Positions 39,838 to 53,070 are shown, counted from the first letter of the stretch. The stretch is 64,000 nucleotides of DNA from an uncultured Woeseia sp. (GCA_913031125.1 CAJWFK010000002.1:62001-126000), one strand, 5' to 3'. The notes: generated by a model from the sequence alone, not told the origin. Numbers and translations are program-made.

Positions 39838-40731
39838 ATGACAAAAGAGAAGAGACTTGGACGGGGGCTTGATGCCCTTCTATCAAAACCCGTTTCGGAA
39901 ACTAGTGCAATTATGGGCGCACCGGACGACGCGGATGCCCTTCGACACATAGCGATCGATTTGTTGCAGAGAGGCAAATATCAGCCGCGCCTCGATATGA
40001 GGACAGATAAATTGCAAAATTTGGCAGAGTCGATCAAGTCGCAGGGTGTGGTTCAACCGATAGTAGTGCGGCCGACTCGGGAAGGCCTCGGTGCTACCCA
40101 GCGTTACGAGATAATAGCTGGCGAGCGACGCTGGCGAGCGGCACAGATGGCTGGTCTCCAGAAAATACCCGCTGTAGTAAAAAATGTTTCTGACAAAGCT
40201 GCTATTGCGATGTCGCTGATTGAGAATATCCAACGGGAGAATCTAAATCCGTTGGAAGAAGCGCGAGCGCTGAATCGGCTCATTGAGGAATTTGGACTCA
40301 CTCATAAAGAAGGTGCGGAGGCAGTGGGTAGATCCCGCGCGTCGGTTAGTAATTTGTTGCGACTTTTGGAGTTGTCAGACAAGGTAAAAGTATTGGTGGA
40401 GTCTCGGGAAATTGAAATGGGTCATGCGCGGGCTTTACTAGGGATCGCAGATAAGTCGGCACAATATGAATTAGCCCGCCAAATTATCAGCAAGGGATTA
40501 TCTGTTCGTCAGACGGAACGGCTAGTCCGACAGATTTTAGCGAAAGAAGGGAGTCACGCACCAGCTTCAGCTGCAACACAAGATAGAGATATAGAGCGGC
40601 TTGAAAAGGATATCACCGGCAGGCTGGGCGCGAAGGTGAAAATCAATCATACCCAAAAAGGTAGGGGCAAGTTGATTATTAGCTATAACAATCTCGATGA
40701 ATTAGATGGCATTTTAAAGCACATTAAATAA
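39838..40731 (+). CDS. parB: Chromosome partitioning protein ParB (Spo0J)
   Basis: ParB binds parS and spreads as a CTP-dependent clamp. The 297-residue protein begins with the ParA-stimulating basic segment KRLGRGLDALL. It has the CTP-binding GERRWRAAQMAG (about 98-109) and a central helix-turn-helix (HKEGAEAVGRSRASVSNLLR) for parS recognition. A C-terminal dimerisation domain completes it. Likely targets in this window are the two parS sites in recF. Confidence 0.97.
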   Translation: MTKEKRLGRGLDALLSKPVSETSAIMGAPDDADALRHIAIDLLQRGKYQPRLDMRTDKLQNLAESIKSQGVVQPIVVRPTREGLGATQRYEIIAGERRWRAAQMAGLQKIPAVVKNVSDKAAIAMSLIENIQRENLNPLEEARALNRLIEEFGLTHKEGAEAVGRSRASVSNLLRLLELSDKVKVLVESREIEMGHARALLGIADKSAQYELARQIISKGLSVRQTERLVRQILAKEGSHAPASAATQDRDIERLEKDITGRLGAKVKINHTQKGRGKLIISYNNLDELDGILKHIK

Positions 40732-40875
40732 GTAACTAGTCATTGAAATTAAGGTTTGATCTATCTGCCCTTGATTCGTCGCATTATGCTCTTGGAGGTT
40801 TGTTGCGATGACCCATTGTCATCACTATAATGCGCGGCCAAAGCAGGACCTGATACGGACTTATCAAATATGCAG

Positions 40876-40915
40876 CGCCACAACCCACCGGTTAGCCGAT
40901 GGAGGTGGCGTTTTT
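40876..40915 (+). terminator. Possible rho-independent terminator after parB
   Basis: CGCCAC (40876-40881) pairs perfectly with GTGGCG (40905-40910), followed at once by TTTTT (40911-40915). The 23-base loop is long, although part of it (CCACC ... GGAGG) can pair further. It lies between parB and atpI and would separate the par and atp transcription units. A 6-bp hairpin, GATGAC/GTCATC at 40807-40823, lies upstream. Confidence 0.5.
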
Positions 40916-40939
40916 AGTGCCGAAGGTTGGTTATAAAAG

Positions 40940-42159
<1,220 letters not shown>

Positions 42160-42181
42160 GAACTTTGGACAAAATCCTTAA

Positions 42182-42463
<282 letters not shown>

Positions 42464-42523
42464 CCCCCCACAGATAATTTATATGTTGACCGTAAGATGC
42501 TCAGTAAACGCTAGGAGAATACG

Positions 42524-42994
42524 TTGGATATAAATATGACTTTGCTTGGGCAGACGATTGCTATGATCATATTCGTCTGGTTTTGCATGAAGTTCATCTG
42601 GCCTCCAATCATGGTCGCTATTGAAGAACGACAAAAGGAAATAGCAGATGGTCTTGCTGCTGCTGAGCGCGGACAACAAAGCCTAGATAAAGCACAAGCG
42701 GAGGCAAGCGATTTAGTTGGGGATGCTCGTAAGCAAGCAACTTCGATTCTTGACCAGGCGCAGGCTAGGGCGAATGAAATTATTGCTGATGGGAAAGCTG
42801 AAGGGGTTAAGGAGCGAGAGCGTCAACTAGCTGCTGCGACAGCTGAAGTTGAGCAGGAAACTAATCGAGCGCGAGAAGAACTGCGTGGACAGGTTTCAGC
42901 AATTGCTGTAGCGAGCGCAGAAAAAATTTTGGAGCGTGAGATTGATGCAAAGGCGCACGACGATATATTAAGTAAGCTAGCCGCAGAACTCTAA
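42524..42994 (+). CDS. atpF: F0F1 ATP synthase subunit b
   Basis: Subunit b is the peripheral stalk: an N-terminal membrane helix (about 5-25) and a long charged coiled coil. The TTG start at 42524 gives MDINMTLLGQTIAMIIFVWF, which aligns with the E. coli N-terminus MNLNATILGQ. AGGAG lies six bases upstream. The first in-frame ATG (42536) would remove conserved residues. EERQKEIADGLAAAERG is the family hallmark. 156 residues is the normal length. Confidence 0.96.
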   Translation: MDINMTLLGQTIAMIIFVWFCMKFIWPPIMVAIEERQKEIADGLAAAERGQQSLDKAQAEASDLVGDARKQATSILDQAQARANEIIADGKAEGVKERERQLAAATAEVEQETNRAREELRGQVSAIAVASAEKILEREIDAKAHDDILSKLAAEL

Positions 42995-43010
42995 AAGAAG
43001 ACTAACGATA

Positions 43011-43574
43011 ATGGCAGACAATAACACCATCGCACGACCATATGCCCAGGCAATCTTTGAGTTTGCGCAGGAAACCGATGCGTTGGATGAGCTCTCCATT
43101 TCACTAACTGCAGCAAAAGATATATTAGCAGACGGTCGGGTTATTAAAGCTCTTAATAACCCTGCTCTGGAGCGTGCGGAAAAACTGAACTTCTTAACAG
43201 ATCTTTTTATAGCGGCAATTGGGCCCGAGTCGTTTTTTTCAGGAACAAATGACCACGGAACAAACTTTCTAAAATTGCTATTGGAATATAGCCGGTTAGA
43301 TGTCTTACCAGAAATAAGAGATCGGGTAGAGGTTCTCAAGTCGGACGCAGAAAATAGAATTGAAGTAAATATAAAGTCTGCAACGGAACTTAGCGATTCT
43401 CAAATTCGGGAAATTCAGTCGGCCTTAAAAACGAGGTTAGGCCGAGAAATCAATCTGTCTACAGAAATGGACAAGAACTTACTCGGTGGCGCGGTTATTC
43501 GTGCTGGCGATATTGTAATTGATGGATCAGTGCGAGCGAAGCTAGAGAGCTTGGCAAACACTTTGATCTCTTAA
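43011..43574 (+). CDS. atpH: F0F1 ATP synthase subunit delta
   Basis: Delta joins the peripheral stalk to the top of the alpha/beta hexamer. The 187-residue protein starts with [13 protein letters not shown], the conserved N-terminal helix. It ends with [28 protein letters not shown], the C-terminal signature. It lies 16 bases after atpF and 13 before atpA. Confidence 0.97.
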   Translation: MADNNTIARPYAQAIFEFAQETDALDELSISLTAAKDILADGRVIKALNNPALERAEKLNFLTDLFIAAIGPESFFSGTNDHGTNFLKLLLEYSRLDVLPEIRDRVEVLKSDAENRIEVNIKSATELSDSQIREIQSALKTRLGREINLSTEMDKNLLGGAVIRAGDIVIDGSVRAKLESLANTLIS

Positions 43575-43587
43575 AGAGGAAAATAAC

Positions 43588-45129
43588 ATGGCACTCAAGG
43601 CTTCTGAAATCAGCAATCTGATTAAAGAGCGAATCGAGAAATTCGAGTCTACGGCGGAAGCTCGTGACGTCGGAACTGTCATCGGTGTAACCGATGGCAT
43701 CGTCCGCATTCATGGGCTAGCAGATGCCAAATATGGTGAGATGCTCGAATTCCCGGAAAACACTTTTGGTATGGCTTTAAACCTTGAACAGGATTCTGTT
43801 GGTGCTGTTGTCCTTGGTGATTACAAGCACATTTCCGAAGGCGACACTGTGAAGACAACGGGACGGATACTTGAAGTGCCAGTCGGAGAAGCTTTGTTAG
43901 GCCGCGTTGTCGATGCATTGGGCAATCCAATAGATGGGAAAGGCCCGATCGAAGCTGAATCAATGTCTCCTATCGAGAAAGTAGCGCCGGGCGTGATAGA
44001 ACGTAAATCTGTCGATCAGCCAGTGCAAACTGGTCTTAAATCAATCGATTCGATGGTGCCGATTGGGCGTGGTCAACGAGAATTGATTATTGGGGACCGG
44101 CAGACTGGGAAAACGGCGGTGGCAGTGGACACCATCATCAACCAGCGGGGCACAGGGATTAAATGTATCTATGTTGCCATCGGACAAAAAGCATCCTCGA
44201 TCGCTGGTATTGTTCGTAAACTTGAAGAAACAGGTGCTATGGAGCACACCATCGTAGTTGCGGCGGCAGCGGCGGACAGCCCGGCGCTTCAGTATATTTC
44301 ACCGTATTCCGGGGCTTCAATGGGCGAATATTTCCTTGATAAAGGTGAAGATGCGCTAATTATTTTTGATGATCTTACAAAGCAAGCATGGGCGTATCGC
44401 CAAGTGAGTTTATTACTCCGCCGACCGCCTGGACGTGAAGCATATCCGGGAGATGTTTTCTATTTGCATTCACGTTTGCTTGAGCGGGCATCACGCGTCA
44501 GTGAGGCTTATGTAGAAGAAAAATCTAGCGGCAAAGTTAAAGGAAAGACGGGGTCCTTGACGGCGCTTCCTATTATCGAAACCCAAGCAGGCGATGTATC
44601 AGCTTTTGTGCCAACGAATGTCATTTCAATTACGGATGGGCAGATCTTCCTCGAAACTGATCTCTTTAATGCTGGCATCCGACCGGCGATAAACGCAGGC
44701 TTATCAGTGTCACGTGTTGGTGGTGCAGCGCAGACACAAGTGATTAAGAAACTAGGCGGTGGTATACGCTTAGCACTTGCTCAATACCGTGAGTTGGCAG
44801 CATTCGCACAATTCGCATCCGATTTGGACGCGGCGACGCGACAGCAACTAGAAAGAGGTGAGCGTGTAACGGAGTTGATGAAACAGAAACAATACTCTCC
44901 CCTATCCGTGGCGGAGATGGCTTTATCATTGTTTGCTGCAAACGAAGGCTTCATTGATCCTGTACCGGTAAATAAAGTTGTTGATTACGAAGAGGCGCTG
45001 CATGATTTTGCCCGCACGAACAACTCAGAAATACTTGAAAAAATAAATGAGTCTGGCGATTACGATGACGACATTGCGGAAAGTTTAAAGGGTGTCTGTG
45101 AAGCATTTGCTGAGCAGGGAGCGTATTAG
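43588..45129 (+). CDS. atpA: F0F1 ATP synthase subunit alpha
   Basis: Alpha is the regulatory nucleotide-binding subunit of F1. The 513-residue length equals E. coli AtpA. The P-loop GDRQTGKTA is at about residues 169-177, and the signature [17 protein letters not shown] follows near 365-380. It has strong ribosome-binding sequence (AAAGAGGAAAA) ahead of ATG 43588. Confidence 0.99.
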   Translation: MALKASEISNLIKERIEKFESTAEARDVGTVIGVTDGIVRIHGLADAKYGEMLEFPENTFGMALNLEQDSVGAVVLGDYKHISEGDTVKTTGRILEVPVGEALLGRVVDALGNPIDGKGPIEAESMSPIEKVAPGVIERKSVDQPVQTGLKSIDSMVPIGRGQRELIIGDRQTGKTAVAVDTIINQRGTGIKCIYVAIGQKASSIAGIVRKLEETGAMEHTIVVAAAAADSPALQYISPYSGASMGEYFLDKGEDALIIFDDLTKQAWAYRQVSLLLRRPPGREAYPGDVFYLHSRLLERASRVSEAYVEEKSSGKVKGKTGSLTALPIIETQAGDVSAFVPTNVISITDGQIFLETDLFNAGIRPAINAGLSVSRVGGAAQTQVIKKLGGGIRLALAQYRELAAFAQFASDLDAATRQQLERGERVTELMKQKQYSPLSVAEMALSLFAANEGFIDPVPVNKVVDYEEALHDFARTNNSEILEKINESGDYDDDIAESLKGVCEAFAEQGAY

Positions 45130-45138
45130 GATAGATGT

Positions 45139-46011
45139 ATGGCAGGTGAAAAAGAAATTCGTTCGAAAATTGCGTCTGTAAAGAATATGCAGAAGATCAC
45201 GAGCGCAATGGAGAAGGTCGCTGCAAGCAAAATTCGAAAGGCCCAACAACAGATGAAAGCTTCCAGGCCCTACGCTGAAAGAATTCGTAGGGTTATCAGC
45301 CATTTGGCACATGCAAATCCGGATTATAAGCATCCCTTTTTGACTGAGCGGGAAGTCAGCCGAGTTGGTTACATCATCATTTCTACAGACCGTGGGCTGT
45401 GTGGTGGCCTCAATGCTAATTTATTCAAAACGGTTGTTGGTGAGTTACAGAGGTGTCAACAAGAGAACGTAGAAGTCGATCTAGCGCTTGTTGGTGCGAA
45501 AGCTGTCGCTTTCTTTCGCAGAATGGGCGGAAATGTTGTCGGAACGGCAACTCATCTTGGCGATAAGCCCAGCATAAACGACTTGGTTGGCTCTATTAAA
45601 ATTATGCTTGACGCTTATACCGAAGGGAAGATTGACCGGTTATATCTGGTTAGCAATGAATTTGTTAGTGCGATGAGCCAAACACCAACAGTAACCCAGC
45701 TTCTGCCTGCTAGTGGGATAGGCGAATCTGAGGAAGATTTACAGGAACATTGGGATTATATTTACGAGCCAGCGGCCAGTGAATTGCTGGAGGATGTTTT
45801 AATGCGGTATATAGAGTCTCAGGTATATCGAGGGGCAGTCGAAAATTTCGCGTGTGAAATGGCAGCAAAAATGGTCGCGATGAAATCGGCAACTGATAAC
45901 GCTGGCGAGATGATCGACAAGCTGCAGCTTGACTACAATAAGGCGCGTCAGGCTGCTATTACACAAGAAATTTCCGAAATTGTTGGTGGCGCAGCCGCCG
46001 TTAGTGGTTAG
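45139..46011 (+). CDS. atpG: F0F1 ATP synthase subunit gamma
   Basis: Gamma is the central rotating shaft. The 290-residue protein shows both conserved ends: [27 protein letters not shown] at the start and NYKARQ-type sequence ([21 protein letters not shown]) at the end. The middle holds [15 protein letters not shown]. It starts 9 bases after atpA. Confidence 0.98.
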   Translation: MAGEKEIRSKIASVKNMQKITSAMEKVAASKIRKAQQQMKASRPYAERIRRVISHLAHANPDYKHPFLTEREVSRVGYIIISTDRGLCGGLNANLFKTVVGELQRCQQENVEVDLALVGAKAVAFFRRMGGNVVGTATHLGDKPSINDLVGSIKIMLDAYTEGKIDRLYLVSNEFVSAMSQTPTVTQLLPASGIGESEEDLQEHWDYIYEPAASELLEDVLMRYIESQVYRGAVENFACEMAAKMVAMKSATDNAGEMIDKLQLDYNKARQAAITQEISEIVGGAAAVSG

Positions 46012-46019
46012 AGGGTTAA

Positions 46020-47402
<1,383 letters not shown>

Positions 47403-47411
47403 GAACTTTTT

Positions 47412-47828
47412 ATGGCAACTATTCAGGTAGATATAGTATCGGCGGAAGGAGAAATTTATTCTGGCGAAGCCACTATGGTGTTCGCTCCAGCTAGTATGGG
47501 CGAGGTTGGCATTACTCCACGACATGCACCATTGCTAACCACCCTAAAGCCTGGGGAGGTTCGTGTGGAGGATACAGATGGAAAAGAAAATTTCTTTTAC
47601 ATTACTGGTGGTATGTTGGAAATACAGCCGCACCTGGTTACTGTCCTGGCAGACACAGCACTTCGAGGGGATCAACTGGATGAGGCGGCAGCGCTTGCAG
47701 CTAGGGATGAGGCCCGGAATGCTCTGGATGGTGTATCTGAGGAAACAGATCTTGTCCGCGCTCAAGCTGAATTGGCTGAGGCTGAAGCTCGCTACCGGGC
47801 GTCGCAGAAATTAAAGGGAACACGTTAA
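47412..47828 (+). CDS. atpC: F0F1 ATP synthase subunit epsilon
   Basis: Epsilon is a rotor subunit and intrinsic inhibitor of ATP hydrolysis. The 138-residue protein begins with the beta-sandwich (DIVSAEGEIYSGEATMVFAPASMGEVGITPRHAPLLT) and ends in two helices rich in Ala/Glu (ARAELAEAEARYRASQKL-like). It is the last gene of atpIBEFHAGDC. No clear terminator follows. Confidence 0.97.
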   Translation: MATIQVDIVSAEGEIYSGEATMVFAPASMGEVGITPRHAPLLTTLKPGEVRVEDTDGKENFFYITGGMLEIQPHLVTVLADTALRGDQLDEAAALAARDEARNALDGVSEETDLVRAQAELAEAEARYRASQKLKGTR

Positions 47829-47893
47829 AAGTTAGCCCTTTAATCCCTGCGCCTATGATGGCGGTTAAGGAATATCGACAAATGAGGATTCCA

Positions 47894-49369
47894 ATGACCA
47901 TGCTGCGCACTTATATTCTTGCACTGTTCTGTATGTCTGTTTTTTTAGCTTGTTCACCATCAGCTAAGGAAAATTTAGTTGAGCGGGGTAAGAGACTAGA
48001 GCTCGACACGAAATATTCTCCGCCCCCAGGTGATATCAACTCTCACTACACAATGGGCTTTGCTCGAACCCTGTGTTCAGGGATTTTTGTGAGCGGTCTT
48101 GACGAGGAGTTTGCGGCGGAAAATATTGGCTATTTTACATCGCCATATGAAACGCGGAACGTTGTCGTGAACAGGGAGGTGGATGCTGTAAATAAGGCCG
48201 TGCACCTGACGATGGATAGTGGTCTTGTGCGCTCCTCTAAATATATCGGTGACTTGGGTTGCGTTCCACTGCCGGTTGGAGAAACTGAACCCTACTTTGA
48301 CCCACCGGAAATCCGGTCGGCGCTTCCTGACCGGGAAAAAACGTTGTGGCCAATGGGCGATGTTGTGTCTGGGGGCCCATTTCCTCAACAGATTAATCAG
48401 CGTCTCGTTACGGATGCGATAGACCGGTTTTTTGTTGATGGGGCGATGACAGCTGCCGTCGTGGTCACGCAGAAAGGGAAAATTATTGCTGAACGGTATG
48501 GAGATGGGATAGCGTTAGATACGCCGCTTGAAAGCTGGTCAATGGGCAAAAGTCTTTCCGCCACCCTGCTCGGTGTTTTAATAGAGCAGGGTGTTTATGA
48601 TCTTGATCAGCCGGCACCGATTCCTGAATGGCAATCATCTGGCGATCCTCGGCAAGCCATCAGGATTAAAGACATCCTGCGTATGTCGAGTGGTCTTAGA
48701 TGCAGAGCACCACAAGATCCTGATGCTGATCCAGCATTAGGTTATTACGACCATCTTTACCTTTATACTGGGACCATCGACTCTTTTAAATGGGCGGCCA
48801 CACGGCCACAACAATGGCAACCAAATACGGTGGGCCGCTATCGGAATTGTGATCCGGTACTGACTAACTATTTAGTGAGATTAGGTGTAGAAGAAAGAGG
48901 CGATGAATATCATCAGTTTCCCCAGCAATATCTATTCGACAAAATTGGAGTCCGGGATCTTATTTTTCAAACGGACCCATACGGGAATATTTTGCTACAG
49001 GGATCAGACCTCGGTGCTGCTCGTGATTGGGCCAGGATTGGCAACTTATATTTGAATGACGGCATTGCTAATGGCTCGCGTATTTTCCCAGAAGGGTGGT
49101 CCGATTTTATTAGTACGGTGGCGCCAGCGTGGCAAGCTGACGGAAGGCCCATCTACGGTGCCTTTTTCTGGCTAGATGGAGCTGACTATGATCTTGAACC
49201 AGGGGCAGTTTATTCGATGCGTGGAGCTGGTGGACAGATGACGGTTATTGTCCCCTCAAAACAAATGGTTGTTGTTCGATTGGGGCACTATGCTGGCGCA
49301 CCGGTTTGGCGTGATGTCGTTAGCAGCGGCATGGAACTCTTGATGGAAGCGGTTCCAACGAGCTATTGA
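47894..49369 (+). CDS. Serine hydrolase, beta-lactamase fold, probable lipoprotein
   Basis: ATG 47894 is chosen because GAGGA lies five bases upstream; in-frame ATGs at 47855, 47858, 47882 and 47900 also exist. The N-terminus has a hydrophobic segment ending SVFLACS, a plausible though non-canonical lipobox. An extra region of about 140 residues precedes the hydrolase domain. In the domain the nucleophile is SMGK (WSMGKSLSATLLG, about 215-227), YRN is the second motif (GRYRNCD), and RGAGGQ takes the place of the KTG box. The layout resembles 6-aminohexanoate-dimer hydrolase-type (NylB-like) proteins. The substrate is unknown. It sits between atpC and glmU with other exported hydrolases. Confidence 0.83.
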   Translation: MTMLRTYILALFCMSVFLACSPSAKENLVERGKRLELDTKYSPPPGDINSHYTMGFARTLCSGIFVSGLDEEFAAENIGYFTSPYETRNVVVNREVDAVNKAVHLTMDSGLVRSSKYIGDLGCVPLPVGETEPYFDPPEIRSALPDREKTLWPMGDVVSGGPFPQQINQRLVTDAIDRFFVDGAMTAAVVVTQKGKIIAERYGDGIALDTPLESWSMGKSLSATLLGVLIEQGVYDLDQPAPIPEWQSSGDPRQAIRIKDILRMSSGLRCRAPQDPDADPALGYYDHLYLYTGTIDSFKWAATRPQQWQPNTVGRYRNCDPVLTNYLVRLGVEERGDEYHQFPQQYLFDKIGVRDLIFQTDPYGNILLQGSDLGAARDWARIGNLYLNDGIANGSRIFPEGWSDFISTVAPAWQADGRPIYGAFFWLDGADYDLEPGAVYSMRGAGGQMTVIVPSKQMVVVRLGHYAGAPVWRDVVSSGMELLMEAVPTSY

Positions 49370-49373
49370 AGCT

Positions 49374-50645
49374 CTATTTCAACAGCTGCAGAAGTTTGGC
49401 TGGGTCGCCGTCGATAGGGGAGGTGATTTGCAAGCCGAGAACCTCCATCATAAGTGGGTAGACATCAGTAGCGTTTATAGCTTCTATTTGAATTCCACTA
49501 GGCAGGCGTGGGCCGCTTGCGATGAAGGTCGCATGCATCGAATCCACTTCCTGATCCCAGCCATGGTGGCCCTTCAGGTTGGAAGGAAAGCGATCTGCTG
49601 TGGAAGAGACAATATAACCAGGATCTGCCTGAACAATTAGTTCGGCGAAACCAGCTGCTGCAGTGACGTGCCAGCGTGCTGGTGTTTCATTCCGGAGGAG
49701 TGCTTTTCCGTGTTTCCAGACACTATTAATAGCATCACGAATCTTAACCAAGCGTTGTGGGTCCGGTGTTGGGAAGTAAATATGCGCGGCAGAGCCGTGA
49801 TCGATGACAGCAAGTCCGTCCAGGCTTATGTGCTCGTCGATGATGAAGGGGGCTGTATCTGGTAGTACTTGGAGCAGACCGTGATCCGAGAGCACTACGA
49901 TATACAACTGGTCGGCAATAGACATTTTTTCTAGGCCACGAAAAAGCGTATCAAGGTAGCCATCCACTTGCTCTATAGCTGCTACAGTTTGTGTAGAATC
50001 CGGCCCAAACCTGTGGGCTGCCGTGTCGACGTCTTCAAAGTAGAGGGTAATGAAGTGGGGTCGTTTGTCCACCGGCATTGCTAGCCAGTCAAGTACCTGA
50101 GTAACTCTTTTTATACCTGGAACGGAAGCGTCATACTCGTTCCAATAAGCCATTTCGATATTTTGGATTTTAGCTTCTGTACCGACGTAGTAATAAGCAG
50201 CGGTGACCATGCCGGCTTTCTCTGCCGCAACCCACACTGGCACCCCCGAGTACCACTCACCATTTTGGACAGCTTCGCGATCTTGCATTCGGTACCATTT
50301 TGTTTGGTCTTTATTTGGAAATGTATTTCCAATGAGCCTATGGTTTTTCGGATAAAGGCCGGTTGCAATTGTGTAATGATTAGGAAAGGTCAGGGTTGGG
50401 AACACAGGAACCATTCGTTCGGCGCGCACACCGTTTGTTGCGAGCCTGTCTAAAGCAGGGGTGTTGTATCGATTTTGGTAATCCCAACGGAAACCGTCTA
50501 TAGAGACGAGTATCAGGTAAGGCTTATTACGTTGCTCGGGTAAATTAATGCCGCCGGACCCATCGGCAAAAGCAGTCGCGCTTGCCAGATATAGAATTAC
50601 CTGAAGGATTATCTTCAGGTAGTTGTCAGGTTTGAGCATTATCAT
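49374..50645 (-). CDS. Exported nucleotide pyrophosphatase/phosphodiesterase-like protein
   Basis: An alkaline-phosphatase-superfamily protein of the NPP group, with a signal peptide ending near SATAFADG. The metal and nucleophile motifs are visible: LVSIDGFRWDY (first Asp), PVFPTLTFPNHYT with the nucleophilic Thr, LYFEDVDTAAHRFGP (Asp/His), LSDHG (Asp/His) and KGHHGWD (last His). Bacterial NPPs hydrolyse phosphodiesters such as nucleotides or glycerophosphodiesters. ATG 50645 is used; TTG 50654 and ATG 50639 are alternatives and none has a strong ribosome-binding site. It is antisense to its neighbours and converges on the serine hydrolase, ending 4 bases from it. Confidence 0.88.
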   Translation of the reverse strand: MIMLKPDNYLKIILQVILYLASATAFADGSGGINLPEQRNKPYLILVSIDGFRWDYQNRYNTPALDRLATNGVRAERMVPVFPTLTFPNHYTIATGLYPKNHRLIGNTFPNKDQTKWYRMQDREAVQNGEWYSGVPVWVAAEKAGMVTAAYYYVGTEAKIQNIEMAYWNEYDASVPGIKRVTQVLDWLAMPVDKRPHFITLYFEDVDTAAHRFGPDSTQTVAAIEQVDGYLDTLFRGLEKMSIADQLYIVVLSDHGLLQVLPDTAPFIIDEHISLDGLAVIDHGSAAHIYFPTPDPQRLVKIRDAINSVWKHGKALLRNETPARWHVTAAAGFAELIVQADPGYIVSSTADRFPSNLKGHHGWDQEVDSMHATFIASGPRLPSGIQIEAINATDVYPLMMEVLGLQITSPIDGDPAKLLQLLK

Positions 50646-50695
50646 AAGATACAATCGACTGGCTGGTTTAATAAAATTTTCAAGAGGGGCGCAGC

Positions 50696-51637
50696 ATGTT
50701 GAAGCGTTATCGATCCATCAAAAAACACTCAATAGCTTTACGACATCTAGCAACATTTATGACTATGTTATCACTTGTGTTGCCTATTACGGGATGGACA
50801 CAGGAAGATGGTCTACGTATCTATATTTCGGCTGATATGGAGGGCGTAGTTGGCGCGGTAACTGCGGAACAGCTTGCACCTGGCGGATTTGAATATCAGC
50901 GCTTTCGTGAGTTTATGACTGAAGAAGTGAAAGTGGCAATTGATGCAGGCAGGGCTGCCGGCGCCACAGAGTTTTTGGTCAGTGATTCCCATGGGAATGG
51001 CCAAAACCTTTTGATTGAGAGATTGCCAGATGACGTTATGGTAGTCCGTTCATGGCCACGGCCCCTTGGAATGATGGAAGGAATTGATGAAACTTTCGAC
51101 GGAGTGATTTTTCTCGGTTATCACTCAAGCACAACTAATATGCGTGGTGTGCGTGCTCACACCATGTCGAGTGCGACTATTACTGCGATAAGGCTTAATG
51201 GTGTGGAGATGACAGAAGGCAGTATCAACGCTGCTATTGCTGGCCACTTCGGGGTTCCTGTGATCATGGTTTCTGGAGATGATGTGGCGGTAGCGGAAAA
51301 TCAGGTCTTGATAGGGGATATAGAGGGTGCTGTTGTGAAATGGGCGAAAGGCTTCCATTCTGCTCAGACCCTTACTCCGGAGGCTGCATACGAGGTGATT
51401 CGGACCCGTACCATGGCAGCTATTAGCCGGATAGATGATTTTGAGGCTTACACAATGAAAAAACCTATAGAGTTGGAATTGAGCCTGAAGCATTATCGGC
51501 CAGTTGAGTTACTCGATTATTTGCCGAATGTAGAGAAAGTCAACTCCCACACCATAAGATTTGTCGCGGAAGATATGCTCGAAATCTCTAGATTTTTAGC
51601 AGTGGTCACCGGCTATCGGATCGATTTGCAGCCCTAA
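50696..51637 (+). CDS. M55-family D-aminopeptidase with signal peptide
   Basis: The catalytic region matches DppA of B. subtilis: ISADMEGVVG (metal-binding Asp/Glu, about residues 43-52), LVSDSHGNGQN, LGYHSSTTNMRGVRAHT and SGDD. DppA is a zinc D-aminopeptidase that splits D-Ala-D-Ala and similar peptides. DppA is cytoplasmic, but this 313-residue protein has about 40 extra N-terminal residues with a hydrophobic stretch (FMTMLSLVLPITGWTQ), so it is probably periplasmic. An RGAG-type ribosome-binding site (AAGAGGGG) precedes ATG 50696. An amidohydrolase gene follows after 11 bases. Confidence 0.87.
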   Translation: MLKRYRSIKKHSIALRHLATFMTMLSLVLPITGWTQEDGLRIYISADMEGVVGAVTAEQLAPGGFEYQRFREFMTEEVKVAIDAGRAAGATEFLVSDSHGNGQNLLIERLPDDVMVVRSWPRPLGMMEGIDETFDGVIFLGYHSSTTNMRGVRAHTMSSATITAIRLNGVEMTEGSINAAIAGHFGVPVIMVSGDDVAVAENQVLIGDIEGAVVKWAKGFHSAQTLTPEAAYEVIRTRTMAAISRIDDFEAYTMKKPIELELSLKHYRPVELLDYLPNVEKVNSHTIRFVAEDMLEISRFLAVVTGYRIDLQP

Positions 51638-51648
51638 AGAGAATAGTG

Positions 51649-53070
51649 ATGCGGAATCTATCATTATGGATTTTATTTTTATGCATAGTCGGTTGTGAGT
51701 CAGGCCCATCCGGTACCGCGATTACAAATGTAACCGTAATCGATGCGGTTAACGGTATCAGACATAATCAAACAGTCGTTTTTGATGGCGATGTAATTAC
51801 CGCAATAGATTCGGCGAATGTTACCGTTTCGGCGGCTCGGCACGTGGATGGTAGCGGTAAGTACTTAATCCCTGGACTCTGGGATTTCCATGTACACCTA
51901 ACCTATGATGATAGGTTCACTGAAACCATGCCATCCATGTTTCTCTATCATGGTATTACGAGCGTTAGAGATACGGGTGGGTTGATGCATAAGATGGTCC
52001 CGCTTATTGACAAGCTGCGTAATGACCATGCGATTGCGCCCCGTGTATTTTTCTCCGGGCCACTGCTTGATGGCGACTTTGTAGTCTACGACGGTAAATC
52101 ACGACCAGAGATTGGAGTTCAAAATGCTACTGTCGAGCAAGCCCGGGCCAAGATTACAGAACTAAAAGAACAGGGCATAGATTTTATAAAAATATATGAA
52201 TTAGTGAACCCGGAGGTCTTTGAATCCATGGTAGAGGTTGCCAATGAACTCGGACTTCCCATAGATTCACATGTACCACTTTCTATGCGAGCTGGAGTTG
52301 CTGGTCCCGTGGTGGATTCAATAGAACATCTTCGTAACATAGAGATGGACTGTGCTGAAAATTCACCAGAGTTGCACGAAATACGGCTTGAGAAATTGAA
52401 AAACTCAGAACGGCTGTCTGGTTTTGAGCTCCGTTCGTCGCTGCACAATTTGCAACGTCTGCCGGCAATTTATAACTATGATGAGGAGCGCTGTGACCTT
52501 ACGCTCGCAACTCTAAAAGACACCATACAAGTTCCGACTTTACGCCTGTTATCGATGACTCTGATGCCGCCATATAGGAGAAATGATTGGGCGGACTCGC
52601 TTTCTTTGTTGCCGGATGAGGTGAAACTCCAATGGCAAGAAGGCGCTGAGGAGCAGTTGAATAAGAGTGGTCCTGAGCCGGATACAACGTACGCTGAGTG
52701 GGGAATTTTTCTAACCGGTCGTGCGCATGCGTTGGGTGTACCCATTGGAGCTGGCACTGATACGCCAATTGGGCTTGCTATCCCTGGCTACAGCCTACAT
52801 ACAGAAATGGAGTTTCTTGTTCGAGCTGGCTTATCACCCATTGAGACTCTGTATGCTGCGACCATGCGGCCAGCTGAGTTTTTCTCGCTGCAGAGTGATA
52901 TGGGCACAATTGATGTAGGAAAAAAAGCAGACTTAGTATTATTGGATGCTAATCCATTAGAGGATATTGCGCATATCCGCTCTGTCCATGCTGTCGTAAC
53001 AAAGGGCCGATTTATCGACAGGGCGGGCCTTTCTAAACTTGTTAGTGAGGCTCACGGTCAAACACAGTAA
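51649..53070 (+). CDS. Amidohydrolase-superfamily lipoprotein
   Basis: The N-terminus is a lipoprotein signal with lipobox IVGC (LFLCIVGCESG), placing it in the envelope. The domain is an amidohydrolase/imidazolonepropionase-like metal hydrolase: DFHVHL (HxH), IDFIKIYE with the bridging Lys, DSHVPLS, SIEHLRN and GTDTPIG with the catalytic Asp. A C-terminal beta segment (GKKADLVLLDANPLEDI) completes the composite sheet. Relatives include prolidases and cyclic-amide hydrolases; the substrate is unknown. ATG 51649 is chosen over GTG 51646 by spacing from AAAGAGA. Tight spacing suggests co-transcription with the M55 aminopeptidase. Confidence 0.86.
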   Translation: MRNLSLWILFLCIVGCESGPSGTAITNVTVIDAVNGIRHNQTVVFDGDVITAIDSANVTVSAARHVDGSGKYLIPGLWDFHVHLTYDDRFTETMPSMFLYHGITSVRDTGGLMHKMVPLIDKLRNDHAIAPRVFFSGPLLDGDFVVYDGKSRPEIGVQNATVEQARAKITELKEQGIDFIKIYELVNPEVFESMVEVANELGLPIDSHVPLSMRAGVAGPVVDSIEHLRNIEMDCAENSPELHEIRLEKLKNSERLSGFELRSSLHNLQRLPAIYNYDEERCDLTLATLKDTIQVPTLRLLSMTLMPPYRRNDWADSLSLLPDEVKLQWQEGAEEQLNKSGPEPDTTYAEWGIFLTGRAHALGVPIGAGTDTPIGLAIPGYSLHTEMEFLVRAGLSPIETLYAATMRPAEFFSLQSDMGTIDVGKKADLVLLDANPLEDIAHIRSVHAVVTKGRFIDRAGLSKLVSEAHGQTQ

